Source of the DNA: Allomyces macrogynus ATCC 38327
Taxonomy: Eukaryota; Blastocladiomycota; Blastocladiomycetes; Blastocladiales; Blastocladiaceae
DNA length: 44,855 nt
Assembly: GCA_000151295.1 (NCBI GenBank)
Contig: GG745350.1
Coordinates: 547,579 to 592,433 of the forward strand
Direction of reading: 5' to 3'
Shown here: positions 31,501-43,578 of the stretch, in pieces
How the letters are laid out: every line of letters starts with the position of its first letter
Numbering within the stretch: position 1 is the first letter of the stretch
Notes under the pieces: generated by a model
What the model was told of the DNA's origin: nothing
Seen by the model: only the letters and a program-made list of their open reading frames with translations
The model's database searches: none
Translations under genes and position numbers: made by a program

Positions 31501-32817
31501 TGTGTTCTCAATACGGTATCATTGTTGTTCGAAATACAAAGAATCATGTCTTGGGTGTGAAGTCCGAACAGCCAGACTTCATCAAAATGCGGCCAAGTAT
31601 TGCTGCATTTTCAAGTCCTCCCATCTGGTGGAGAGACATCCCCCATTGTAAAGAGTATCACGGACAGAGCGCATAACCTCGATGATGCGAACATGCAAAC
31701 GAACAAGAGAAAGCGATGTTCCAATCATGCTGACTCTGAATGCCATGCTCTCAGTATTCACTCGCAACATGACGCACAGGAAGAGTATCCAAAAGGTCTG
31801 CTTGCCATTCAAGCCCAGCATTTTCGTCGTGAGAGACAGAAAATCAAGAAACAACATTATTCCACTCCTCACCCTTATCCTTTCCTCCTCCACCACCACG
31901 ACCACCATTCCCACCGCCGTGACATGGATGGGATATCCACCATGGACGCGCGACAGCAACGTCCATCACGGCTGAATATACGTTCTTTAGCTGTACAGCT
32001 AGAGCTTCCTGTGAGGGCAGCTCCACAAACCAGCTCAGTGACAGCAACCCGCTCAGATTCAACGACTGAATGCCACCGAACCTTGTACACTGCCAGCTAC
32101 GCTTCGCCAGTCCCCGACGAGTTGCAGGTTTCCTTGCTCAAAGCTGCCATGCTGCCGGTTGCAACGTCGCCAGACTTGCAAGTGGAACACCGATAGTATG
32201 CAGCCACTGCAACGTTGCCAGTCTCCATCTTGCTCTAAGCTGCCTCGCTCCTTGCTGCCACGCTGCCAGCTGCATCATTGCCGTTGGGCAACGGTTGCTT
32301 GTACCAATTTGCAAGTGGAGCGCTGCCGAAATTGTTAGGCGAAAGTTGCTTGAGCTGGAGCCGATTCCTGTTGAAGGATGTATGTGGTGCCTGCTCATTC
32401 TTCCTGCGCAAGCAGAGCTGTTGGAGCGACTGTCAATAGCAGTCGCCTGAAACAAGCTTGCCTAGGCGTTGACGATATCATACCAGGTCGCTGGCGTGAT
32501 GGCAGCACAATGCTTGTCTGGAATCACAACATGGCACCAGAGGAGCCGATCCAAGACTCATGCATGACAAGGAGCAACTGCGCTGCAGTAACGTTTTGCC
32601 TGATTTGAGAACATGGGCGGACATAATCAGCATGAGTTTCAGAGCGCATTGCTTCCTTTCTTCCTCCACTGCGGTTCTATCGTTGGTCGTGACATCTGGC
32701 CTTGCCAATTGGTCAGGACAACAAAGAGAGAAAATGCAACAATCCATTCATGTGCGCCAAAAAAACGCCAGACTAGAAACAAACCATGTTGCCCTCTCAA
32801 CCCAAATCCGGCTCAGC
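31501..32817. other. Intergenic region with degenerate repeats, convergent gene ends
   Basis: Lower-GC sequence between the regulator stop and the ankyrin gene stop. From about 32085 to 32330 there are degenerate repeated words (TTGCAAGTGGA twice, GCTGCCA/CGCTGCC several times, CAACGTTGCCAG and CAACGTCGCCAG). Open frames here show no domains. No gene is supported. Confidence 0.5.
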
Positions 32818-35800
32818 TCAGAACGAGCCCAGGTAAACCTCAATAGGCCGGCCATCTGCCGCGTTAACAAGCACACCGCCCTTGAGCGACCAGGCCTGCG
32901 CGTAGTAATTGTAGACGTGCGCGTGCTGCGAGTAATTGTGCACGTTCGAGCACTCGCCCTTGACAATGCGCCCAACAGCCGGGGGGATCCGCTGCGCGAC
33001 CGTCGGCTCCACGAGAATCCGCTCATCCAAGGCGGCCAGCGCGTGGCCCGTCGGCGTGGGCGGCGCCGTCCCTTGCATGATGCGCCACAGCGACAACGGC
33101 TTATCCTTGCGAGCGCGCTTTTCCTTGGGCACGTCCTTCTCGTCCTTGACCGGCTCGGGTTCGGCCTCGGTATCCGTCTCAATCGCGTCCTCGTCCTTGT
33201 TGTCGGTCTCAATCGGCACGTCCTCGTCAGGCTCCTTGAGCACGTTCACAAGCTCGTACGAATCGGCCGACAAGATCGGACGGCGGTACATTTGGAACAC
33301 GCGCGCCCACGGCGTTAGCCCGTCGCCGTCCTCCTGGCGCCAGACGGCGCCCGGGTCGGCGGCCGGGTCGAGGGCCTTGACCGCCGGCGGCAGCGCGTCG
33401 CGCAGCGTCTCAAGCACGCGCACGTCGGTCTTGGAAATGGCGAGCTGCACGGCCGTCTTTCCCGCAAAGTCGCGCGCCAAAATCGCTTCGGCCGGTTTGG
33501 CGGGCGCCGTCGCGGCCGCCAGCTCGGTGCCGTGCTTGGAAATGTAGTCGAGAATGCGGCGCACCGTCTTGTACTCGCCCGCAAGCGTCGCGACCGCCAG
33601 GGGCGTATGCCCAAACGTATCCGACTGCGCGCTCAAGATCTTGGCCATGGTCGGCAGCGGCACGCGGGCCAGGAATGGCGCGACGAGCTTGCGCGGCCCG
33701 CTTGCGCACAGGTAATGGAACGGCGTCCACTTGCGGTCCTTGGTCACGCGCAGCGGGTCAGCGCCCATTTCAAGCAGCTTAGTCAAGCACCGCCGCGCCG
33801 TTTGCGATTGACGACACACAATGTGTAGCGGCGTCTCGCCATTGTCGTTGGTCGCGTTGAGCAGCTTTTCCGAGAACACGGCATGGTCCTTGACGTGCTC
33901 AGCGAGCGCGTCCATGGCCTCGAGCGAGTGGTACTCGACCGCATGGTGCATCGCCGTCTTGCTCTTGTCCGAACCGTACCCGTGCGTAAGCGTGAAGATG
34001 CGCTGCATGAACCGGCGGCGCTCGGTTGGGTCGATCAGGGCGGCCGCGCGCGGGTCACCGTGGTTGGCCCGCGTCGTCACGAAGTGGTCAATGTCGTGCT
34101 GCAGCGCCTTGGAGACAAAATACTTGATGATGTCCGGCCGGTTGTACTCGGCCGCAATGTGCACGGGCAAAATGATGGTCGGGTTGAGCTTGCGCTTGGC
34201 GCCCTTGGACTTACCCAGGCCCGCGTAGACGTCGCGCCACTTGAGCTTGGTCTGCTCCTCGTCCCACCGCTTGTCGCAGAAGTAGAACAACGGCATGTAC
34301 AGGCCACCAAGGGCCTCGCGCACCAGCACGCGCAGGATCGGCAGGCGATCGGGCAGCTGCATGGCCAGCGAGAACGGCGAGCTGGTCGAGATCGTGAACC
34401 GGCTCGGGTCCGTAATGTTGACGCCGACCACGTTGGCCACGTAGTCGGCAATGAAGTCGCCCTCATCCTTGACAATGCCCGTCGTCTTGAGCACGTCAAA
34501 CGTGTAAGTCTTGTCGCCGAGGCCGCGGTAGGTGGAGATGATCGTGGAAATGCCCTCTTCCCACCCAGACAGCACGCAGTAAGTGAGCGGGTCCGCGTAC
34601 GATGACCATGCGAGAATGCGGGACGCCATAGCGAGCATGTCTCGCAACGGCGTCGCCGAGTGCGTGTGGTGCATGGCCGACGGCGCATTGCGGTCGTCGA
34701 CCTGCTCGTGGAGCTCGGTCTCCTCGCCCGAGTCGTCGTCATTGTCGGAATTGTCGTAACTGTCGTCGTCGTCGGAACTGCCGTCCTCGTCGTCGCTGTC
34801 GTCGAGCTCATAGTTGTTGATCAGCGCCGCTTTCTTCTTCTTCTTTGCGTCCTCCTCGACGGGCGGCAGCGGCTTGTACTGCGCGTGCGTCGTACGCATG
34901 AGCCAGGCGAGAATGTGCGCGTGGCGTCGTAGAGTCGCGATCATGAGCGGCGACTCGTCATTGCAGTTGGTCACGGCCAAGAGCAGCCGTTCCTTGGCCA
35001 CGAGCTTTTCAATCGTCGACAGGTCGCCGAGCCAAATCGCCTTGTAGAGCGAGTGGTAGTGCTTTTGGCGGTGGTCCGGGATCTTGTTCTTGTCGCGCGG
35101 CTCCGTGCGGTAGAGCTTGTAAGTGCCGTGCCGCGCGGCAACAGCCGCCTCGGCCTTGGCCTTGGCCGCGTCAATATCTTCTTGGTTCTTCATGACCTCG
35201 TCGGTCGGCTGAATGGCCATGGCCGACGGCGGGCGGTGCTCCTTGGCCGCAATCGTCGGCAACTTGACCGTGAACAAGTCCGGCCCGTACTCGACCGAGG
35301 CCCAGACGCGGTAATCGTAGAGCTGCGGCGAGTAGCTTTCCTTGAGGTTCATGTCCTGGCCCTTACCGCCGGCCTCGACGAGCAAATCAATGATGCGAAT
35401 GCACGACACGACGCGCTCGTGCAGCGACTGAATGTACTCGGTGAGCTCCGGGCGCACTTTTTCCTCGTCATTGTCCTTCTTGGCCTTGTCCTCGTCGGCC
35501 TCGTCCTTTTCGAGCCCAAGGTCGCGCCGCTTCAGGTACTCGTCGTACGTGGCCGACTCGCGCATCCGCTTGAGCCGCGCGGCAAACACTTCAGGCTTGA
35601 TTTCTTCGACAACATCGCCCGGCTGGCGCGGCTTTTTGACGGGCTCGAGCGCGCGCTCCAAGTCGCGGTTGGAATCGGCGAGTTTCGAGAACATTTGGTC
35701 GACGAGTGGCTCAGCGCGGTAGTAGCTCGTCTTGACGTTCGGGTCAGCGCCATGCTTAAGCAGCAGCTGAACCATTTCGACGTGGACCGCCGTCGGGGTG

Positions 35801-38547
35801 CCCGTCGCCGCCTTGGACAGCGGCTGGTCCACGTAGCGAATCTTGTACTCGGCCTGGTCCTCGGGGCACTTGTAGTACTCGACGGCCCACTGTTTCGTAA
35901 ACTCGGCGGGCGCACCGAGCTGCAGGAGCTGCGCGAGCAACTCGACGCTCTTCGACTCGATCGCGTCCATGACCAGGTCCGAGATCGTCTTGAACGTGGT
36001 CGCCGTCGGGTCCGAGTCGAGCAGGTACTTGACAATGTCCATGCGCTTGGCCTGCAGCGCGAGCTTGAGCACCGACGTGCTGTTACTGTCGCAGTCCGAC
36101 GCGAGCGCGCCCGAGTCGATTAATAGCTCCACCATCGGCAAGTGCTTGTCCTCATCTGGACCGAGCCACGCAAGCGCGAGCGCGGGCGCCGCGTACTTTC
36201 GCCAGGAACCCTCGGCCTTGTAGGCCTTCTTCGGGCTCGCGCCCGCGTCCTTGATCAACCAGCGGGCCACGTCGAGGTGGCCGTAGAGGACCGCGTAGTG
36301 CAGCGGCGAGAACCCCGAGTCCCAATCAATGTGGTCGACGCGGTGCACGTCCGGCTCCTCGGCGTCTTCCTCGGCCTCGGCCATTTCCGCGTCCTCGTCG
36401 TCATTGTCGCCCTTGGCACTGCCGCCGTCGTTGCTGCCGTCGCCACCACTGCCGTCGCTCCCGGCCGAGACCATTTCAAAGTCGCCGTCCGAGTCGGGCG
36501 ACGCGGCCTTCTTGCCGCGTTTTTTCTCGGGCGTCTGCTGCCCGGATGCGGGCGCGTCGTCACCCTTGGCCTTGAGCGCCTCGAGGTTCTCCTTGGCCTT
36601 GGCCCAGAGCACCTGCGCAATCTCGAGGAACCCGTACTCGCATGCCAAGTGAAGCGCGAGCCGCCCATCGGGCATCGGCGACGAGACGCGCGCGCCGTAC
36701 TCGAGCAAGACCTTGACCATGTCGAGACGGCGGAACATGGTGGCCACATGCAGCACCGACCGCCCGACCCAGTCGCGCGCCTCGATGGCCATGAGCCAGG
36801 CCTTGCGGCGCTCTTCCTCGGTGGGCGCAGCGAGCGCCTTGGCATGGGCCGTATCGAGCAACGAGCGCACGCGGGCAATTTCGCCGTGCGCAACCGCATA
36901 GACGAGAGCCGACCGGTCTTTGGTAATGTACGCGTCGGCGGCCCAATCGTCGTCAGTGATCGGATGGAACGACCCGATCGTCTGGCGGCCCGGGTCATCG
37001 ACCATGAACGTCAGCGGCCCATGTACAAAATTCTCGACATCCTCCTTATCCTCGGGCGTGACGATTGGCGGGCACGACCCGCAGCAGTCACCCATGACTT
37101 CTTCCATGGTCCCGAAAAACACGGGGTGCTGGTGCACCGAGACGCCACGCTTCGACATGAACCACTCGTTATTGAGCGTCCTGTCCTTTTTCGCCAAGAG
37201 CTTGACAATCTTGCTCGCCGTGTACTCGGGCCCGTACGGCAGGAACACCGACGAGTAATCCGACGACTCGAACGCGTCGTTGCGCGCCTTCAAGTCGCGC
37301 CGGCGGCGCCACGCCTGCGCCTCGTACCGTCCGGCATTCTTGTGCGCCGGACGCTGCTTGCGCTCGCGCTGAGCTTCCTTGTACTGTAGCCGCGTCTCTT
37401 GGTCGCCGAGCGCCTCGAAGACGAGTAGACGAGCGAGACCTTGCACCTTGTCGAACCCGCGCTCGTAGATTTGAGGATCGACCAGGTCGCGGTGCAGGTT
37501 AGGCACCTTGACAGAGTACCCGCGCTGCGAGTACTTGGCAAGACGCGCCTCGTAGGTCGGCGAGCGACGGGAGACGTCGATCGAGTTGATGTGCGTGATG
37601 AGCGCGATGTGCGCGCGCGGGGTCGCGAGCACGTCGATGCCGTTGTACCCGACGGCGCACGCGTCGACGTCGAAGCCCTGGATGGTGGAGAGAGTGGATC
37701 AGCAAGTGTTCGTTGAGATTGATGACATGAGCAAGAGCGTGAAACGTACCATCAGCGTCTCGGCCGGACTCTTGTACAAGCGCAAGATGATCTGAATGTG
37801 GCGGTACGGGTACTGCGAAACAATCGTACACGCATGCGTCGTCCTGGACGGGGTAGGTCGAGGAAAGCAAAGTCAGTTTGTCGAATCCGGGCAAAGGAAG
37901 AAATTCGAAATTGCGCACCGAATCACGACCACCTCAAACGGCACCGAGTCCATGACAGCCTGGTAGACCTCCTCCATCTTGGCACGCGCTGCCTCTTCAT
38001 CGAGCCCATGAATGAACAAGTCGATATCGCCCGCGCCGTACTTGGTCAAAAAGAAATCACGGCGCTCGCCATACGTCGTCTCGGGTGGCAAGTGCGACAA
38101 GCACGCCTGCACGGCGCCGCCCGCGACAAAGACATTATCCCAGTTCAAGCAATCGAGCGCGCCCGCAGTAAACAGTTTCCAGTTCAACATAAACTCGGAC
38201 TTGTCGGCGACGACCTTGGTCCCTTCCTTGGGCCGGTCGGCCGAGGCCATGACGAGCGGCGCGTCGACATCCTCTTGCCACTGGCGCGGCACGCGCAGCG
38301 CGTCCTTGGGCAGTGCGTGCACGGGCACGAGCAGCGCGTGCGGGTCCGAGACGGCGGGCGAGTCGCGGTTCTGCGCAAAGCACCGGCGCAGATCGTGCTC
38401 GCGCCGCGCATAGTCGATGCGGAAGGCCTCGCGCGCCGCGTACGACTCTTTGGCCGCCGCGAGCAGGGCTTGGCCGTACTGGGTCGCGTCGAGACGCGGG
38501 ACGCGCGTCGTCGGCAGCGGGCCCGTGGTTACGGCAGCGTCGGACAT
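32818..38547 (-). CDS. Giant ankyrin-repeat protein with nucleotidyltransferase-like head
   Basis: Three exons (37919-38547, 37750-37843, 32818-37677) give 1860 residues. The head has VFVAGGAVQACL (GG at 143-144) and GAGDIDLFIHGL (D174, D176), resembling the GG...DxD signature of CCA-adding/poly(A) polymerase-type nucleotidyltransferases. Next come SQYPYRHIQIILRLYKSPAE and GFDVDACAVGYNG, then RRSPTYEARLAKYSQRGYSV. The remaining about 1400 residues hold many ankyrin repeats (SVLHVATMFRRLDMVKVLLEYGA; GRLALHLACEYGFLEIAQVL; FSPLHYAVLYGHLDVARWLI; ETPLHIVCRQS), broken by acidic low-complexity linkers. I recall large ankyrin proteins of this general type from fungi and amoebae without known function. 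Enzymatic activity is a guess from the motif. A TATA box lies about 145 bp upstream. Confidence 0.88.
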
Positions 38548-38688
38548 GGTTGGTTGGCGGCTTCTTGGAGACTTGAGCGCGTCAGTCTGGTTGCGCGTGT
38601 CGTCGACGCCGGAACGGCCAGCGCGCCAACGAGGATGCTGTCGGTCAGGCCGGATTGCGGTTGCGGGCGCTGGCGCGCGTCGCCGTGG

Positions 38689-38696
38689 TATTTATA
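38689..38696 (-). promoter_or_regulatory. TATA box of the ankyrin gene
   Basis: TATAAATA on the minus strand, about 145 bp upstream of the ATG at 38547, in otherwise GC-rich sequence. Position and sequence fit a core promoter. Confidence 0.6.
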
Positions 38697-39046
38697 GTGC
38701 CCGTGATCACGCTCATTGTGGGACGCATCGCAACGAGCGCCAAAGCAGAGCGGCGTGGGACGGTGGTCAACAGCGTCGACTCACTAGCGCACTCAGCCCC
38801 AGCGCAGGGACTTCGTCCAAGGCACACGCTGGCCTTTGCCTGGCAAGCTCAAACGCCATGACAAGTCGGGCAGAGAGGGATCACCATCAAACAGTCAGAT
38901 AACTATGCGAATCGCGCCAGTGCATCATAGGTGCATTATACATATCAGTCCTCCTCGAGGAGACCATGGTCCTGCCGCTAAGGATACGCTCATCGCTGGT
39001 GGTCATCGAGAAGCGAGCGTCAGCTGGGAACGCTCGCCCAGCCACA

Positions 39047-39078
39047 GATCATATATACTGTTGATCATATATACCGTT
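39047..39078. repeat. Two 16-nt tandem AT-rich units
   Basis: GATCATATATACTGTT followed directly by GATCATATATACCGTT, differing at one base. AT-rich island about 120 bp downstream of the urocanase stop. Confidence 0.9.
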
Positions 39079-39198
39079 CTCCACCCATCCAACCCGAGAT
39101 GCGCAGCGACGCGGAACCCACGGCGCAGCCTGGATCAAAATTCGCCAAATGGGCCCAACACCGCACGCGCATCGATCCCCTCGGAACCCCTCTCTCTC

Positions 39199-41503
39199 TT
39201 ACAGCCCGAGCGACGTCAACACCTCGTCCGACGCCTGCTGCGGCCGCGTGAGCTTGAGCAACGGCTCAAACGATTCGGCCTCGTTGATCTGCATCTGCGC
39301 GTTCTCGTTCCCCGCCCACGCGCGACGCGCAATGCCATTGTTCACGTCCCAGAAGAGCATCCGGCGCGCGCGCACGGCCGCGGCCTCGGTCCCGTCAAGC
39401 AGTAGCAGGAACCCGCCGTTCATGACCTCGCCCCACCCAACACCGCCACCATTGTGCAGCGAGACCGAGGTCGCACCGCGGAAGGCGTCGCCTACAAAGT
39501 TGTGCACGGCCATGTCGGCGGTGAACTTGGACCCGTCGGTCACGTTGGAGGTTTCACGGAACGGCGAGTCGGTGCCCGACACGTCGTGGTGGTCGCGCGA
39601 GAGCATCACGGGGCCCTTCAACCGGCCGTCGGCGATCGCCTTGTTGAGCGCGAGCGCGACGCGCATGCGGCCCTCAGCGTTGACGTACAGAATGCGCGCC
39701 TGGGAGCCGACGACCAGCTTGTGCTCGCCACAGTGCGTGATCCAGTGGTGGTTGTCTGGGAATCGCAAGGTGGGCGTTGTCAGTCTCATCAAGTCCGAGA
39801 AATGGATGGCGAGGGAGAGTGAGAAAACGTACCGCTGTATTGCTCGATCTGGCGCTTGCCGAGCTCGTTGGCACGCGCCTTGGACTCCTTGGACAGGTCC
39901 GTCAGCACCTGCGCCGCAATCTCGTCGGTCGTCTGCAGGTCGCTTGCGAGGCCACTTGTGCAGACCCCTAATTCGATCAAGAAACGGTGTGGTCAGTCTC
40001 TTGGCCCTGCACCGGGACCCGCTCGGCAAAGCAAGCAAACGTACAGCGGAAGGGACCAAAGCCCAGACTGAAGATATCGCCCATGATCGCCTGCACGTAC
40101 GACGGGTACTTGAACTCGCCGTCCTCGCGCAAGATATCGGCGCCCGCGCGACTCGATTCGAGCAGCATCGCGTTGCCGTAATCAAAGTAGGCCATCCCAC
40201 GCGCGGTCAACTGGTTAATGGCGGCCACCTGGCGACGCAGCGACTCCTGCACGAGCGCCTTGAACCTGTCGGGGTTCTCGACCATCATGACCTGCGCCTC
40301 CTCAAACGAAATCTGCGCCGGGTAGTACCCGCCCTGGAACGGGTTGTGCAACGACGTCTGGTCACTGCCGAGTTCCGGGATCAGGTCGGCGTCCTTGACC
40401 GACTCTTTGGCGAGCCGCTCCCAAACGTCCACGACGTTGCCGTGGTACCCAATCGAGACGGGCACCTTCTCGGCGCGCGCGCGCTTGATCCGCGCAATCA
40501 GCGCGTCGAGACCCGACACCTTTTCCGTGACCCAGCCTTGCTCAAACCGCTTGTCGAGTGCGGCGCGGTCGACTTCGGCAATGACGGCGATCATGCCGCA
40601 AATGAATCCGGCCTTGGGCTGCGCGCCCGACATGCCGCCAAGACCCGCCGAGACGAACAGCTTGCCGCGCAGGTCCGAGGTCCCAACGTACTTGCGGCCA
40701 GCGTTGAGCAGCGTGATGGTCGTGCCGTGCACGATCCCCTGTGGCCCAATGTAGCAGTAAGACCCCGCCGTCATTTGGCCGTACTGCGAGACGCCCATCG
40801 CGTACAACTTGTCGTAATCGGCGCGCGACGAGTAGTTGGGGATGACCATGCCGTTGGTGACGACGACGCGCGGCGCGTCCTTGTGCGACGGGAACAGACC
40901 CATTGGGTGGCCGGAGTACATGACGAGCGTCTGCTCGTCGGTCATTTCCGACAGGTACTTCATGACGAGGTGGTACTGCGCCCAGTTGGAGAAGACCGAC
41001 CCGTTGCCGCCGTACGTGATGAGCTCGTGCGGGACTGCGCGACGCGGCGGTCCAGGTTATTCATGATCATGAGCTGGATGCCCGCGGCCTGCACCGACTT
41101 GGACGGGTAGTCGGCGATTGGGTAGGCTTGCATCTCGTAGCTAACGAGCAAAAACAATTGGTCGGTCAGTTGGTTATCGACCTTCTCCACCGGTTTGTGA
41201 TGGCCAAATCCAAAACGAGAAGTACTTGGTCGGGCGGAAACGGAACATGTAGATGTGGCCAAACACGTCGAGCTCCCTTAAAAACTCCTTGGCGAGCTTG
41301 GCGTGGTCCTTGGAGTCAAAGTACCGCAGCGCATTGCGGATCGCCTGCTTCTTCTCAGCAGCATTGAGGTTGTGCACGCGCTTGGGTGCGTGCGGGACCG
41401 ACGGATCGCGCGCAAGGACTTGTTCCTCGGTGCGCGCCCAGAATTCGGGCTGGTCGAGGCCGAGCGTCAGGCACTTGAGCGTTGTTGCGTGCGAGTTGGC
41501 CAT
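39199..41503 (-). CDS. UROC1: Urocanate hydratase (one-base frameshift)
   Basis: Four exons (41226-41503, 40045-41140, 39833-39967, 39199-39755) encode an almost complete urocanase of about 688 residues. Motifs: GHIYMFRFRPTNYEMQAYPI, QAAGIQLMIMNNLD, FPHELITYGGNGSVFSNWAQ, MTAGSYCYIGPQGIVHGTT, GLGGMSGAQPKA (NAD+ site), FRWVCTSG with the active-site-type Cys, and DHHDVSGTDSPFRETSN. The enzyme converts urocanate to 4-imidazolone-5-propionate in histidine breakdown, in the cytosol. Between VAQ and FPHEL one base is missing (near 41034), where CAG-TTC-CCG is expected and CAG-TC-CCG is read. The spliced length is one short of a multiple of three. Everything else is intact, so assembly error is as likely as a real null allele. 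A TATA box precedes it. Confidence 0.93.
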
Positions 41504-41566
41504 GTTCGTGAGTGGTCGTTCAAGCTGATGCAACCGAATTCCGGCCGGACGGGGCCGCCATGGACC

Positions 41567-41576
41567 TTATATATAT
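41567..41576 (-). promoter_or_regulatory. TATA box of urocanase gene
   Basis: ATATATATAA on the minus strand, 64-73 bp upstream of the start codon at 41503. It stands out in GC-rich DNA and fits a core promoter of a regulated catabolic gene. Confidence 0.7.
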
Positions 41577-42419
41577 CCCCGTCGTTGGCGAGCATCAAGG
41601 TGCAGCAATCTCTGCCAGCCATGATCGGCGCGCGACGCGGTCGGGAGCGCGAGGATGGGTGCGGCAGGTCGGCCCGTCTCGCAACCACGTGTAGGGGCCG
41701 CGAGACACTTGTGCGCCAACTTTCGCCCGTCTTACGCTGCGTTTCGCCACAGTACGCCACTTTCGCCGGCAACTCGCCCGTTCAGCCCATGGCTTTGCCG
41801 CGAGCTGGCCGTAAGAAAGATCAAGCAGATCGGCCTGAGAGCTTTGAACAATGCAAGAGACCCGGGTAAAATGTGGTTTGTCCAGTCTTCTCCTCTTGTT
41901 CGTCGGCACGAGCCTTTGCTTGAAAGGGCCGCCGATGGACCACGCACGCGTCATACGGGTTCGACGAGGATCCTTGAATGGGAGCGCGCGATGGGATGAG
42001 CAAAGCATCGACGAAGGGCATGATATGGGCGACACTGGGTGACATGGGTTGTGGCGACTGGTCAATGATGATGCAGGTTGTGATGCAATGTGAGAATGGA
42101 TGCAAAGCCTGAGCATGACAACCCGTCACAACCGAAACGGCCAGAGCGGTCAGTGTTGTGAAGGCAGCAATAAGCATGTGGGGAGGCTCATTCTGGGTGC
42201 AATACCATACCCACCCTTGTTCTAATACCTTAAGTATCAGCAAGCTCACCTGCACACAAAGTCAATCCAACTGCAGGTGGTCCAAGTCTGGCGCGTCAGA
42301 AGAGGGAAACAATCAACCAGTTCAAAGAACATGGGAAATCAATCAGAATCAACCCCATTAAGAGCGGTCTCATGGAAATGAAGAAAATGCATAGGAAAAG
42401 TAACACTAAAGACGAAATG

Positions 42420-42461
42420 CTTGGATGCAAGCATGTTTCACTTGGATGCAAGCATGTTTCA
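42420..42461. repeat. Two 21-nt perfect tandem units
   Basis: The unit begins CTTGGATGCAAG and ends CATGTTTCA; copies at 42420-42440 and 42441-42461 are identical. Confidence 0.92.
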
Positions 42462-43290
42462 CACCCATAAGCAAATCTGGCTGTCAAGAACCAGACTTGC
42501 ATGTTGCCCTGACAGGCAGCCATAACCTTAGCAAGACCCAACAACAAAGAGATAATTTCAGAAGCGCTCAACATTACTGAGCCAGGGCTGCAGGTACAGA
42601 GCAGCAATCAATCACCACCCTTTCACCCACAATGATCAGGAGTCACTTCAAGTGCACAATCTCCAAAATATATCCCTCCCAACAACCTCTTTGCGCCGCC
42701 CAATGCCAAAGCACCAGACAGTGAAGAGGAGACGAAAGGGGTCAGAACATTGCTGCATTATATACCATTTTGGGCAGCAAGTTGGTACTGTCATGCAGGT
42801 GGTTGCTTGTGCAATTTCTCTGCTGTCTTCCTTGGCAGCAGGGATTAGGTTAGCGCCCCTTTTGGCGGCCTGGGATCATTTATGAATTGTTTATTTGTGA
42901 GGCGAGAGCAGGCGAGTAGGATAATGCGTTTGCCAGATGTGAAGAATGTGGGTTCAGGAGTGATGATGTGGAGGCAGAATATCACATATCATCAATGCCA
43001 GTATGACAAATGGAAGCACAATGAGTCCTGGAAGCGGCGACATGATCATGTCCACCTGGTAATATTGATTTTCCACATGACAACGCCTGGTGCAGGTTTG
43101 ACTGGGATCATGAATTGAGCGTGATGAAAAGAGCAATATTGGATGCTATGCACAACAACCTCTTAATTTTCATTTTCATGGGTCAAATATAATGTGGCTG
43201 GGAAGATGTTGACGGATTAATTGATCTCACAAGCAAGGATGCTGGCCAGCACCCAATGGCAATGACCCAAATCTGATAGTTTTGCCACCA

Positions 43291-43362
43291 AAGCCGCCTC
43301 TATGGCGGCTTAAGTGTGCCAAAAACAAATTTGGTGACTTATTTACTGGTAAAATTTGTTTT
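43291..43362. repeat. Two adjacent inverted repeats
   Basis: Hairpin 1: arm AAGCCGCC (43291-43298), 5-nt loop, perfect complement at 43304-43311. Hairpin 2: arm AAAACAAATTT (43322-43332), 19-nt loop, perfect complement at 43352-43362. They lie 10 nt apart in gene-free DNA. Confidence 0.8.
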
Positions 43363-43564
43363 AACACCCGGGTCGAGTTGTGGGCGTGGACAAAGTTGTG
43401 ACAGTTGCTTGTTGTCATTGGTCAACAACTTGTGTTCAGAATCTTTTGAACACTTGCTGTCACTTTTGTTGGTGTTGGTTCATGTCTGGCGTGAGACACA
43501 ACAACTTCCATTCTTGTGTGCATTGGTGCAAGTGGGCTCTTTGATGAGCTGCCTAGCATTGCAG

Positions 43565-43578
43565 CCCCCCCCCCCCCC
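43565..43578. repeat. Poly-C tract
   Basis: Fourteen consecutive C. Length is uncertain because such homopolymers are hard to sequence. Confidence 0.85.

Larger units (their letters stand above)
38548..39198. other. Promoter region of the ankyrin gene and 3' flank of urocanase
   Basis: Contains a TATA-like element (38689-38696) on the ankyrin-gene strand and a 16-nt tandem repeat at 39047-39078. No gene is seen. Confidence 0.55.

Noticed and set aside
31582..31959. 125-residue minus-strand open frame between convergent genes
   Set aside because: AT-rich codons, no domain and within probable 3' flanks.
32818..37632. Open frames over 200 residues on the + strand across the ankyrin gene
   Set aside because: They are antisense shadows of a GC-rich gene; Arg/Leu/Val-rich without motifs.
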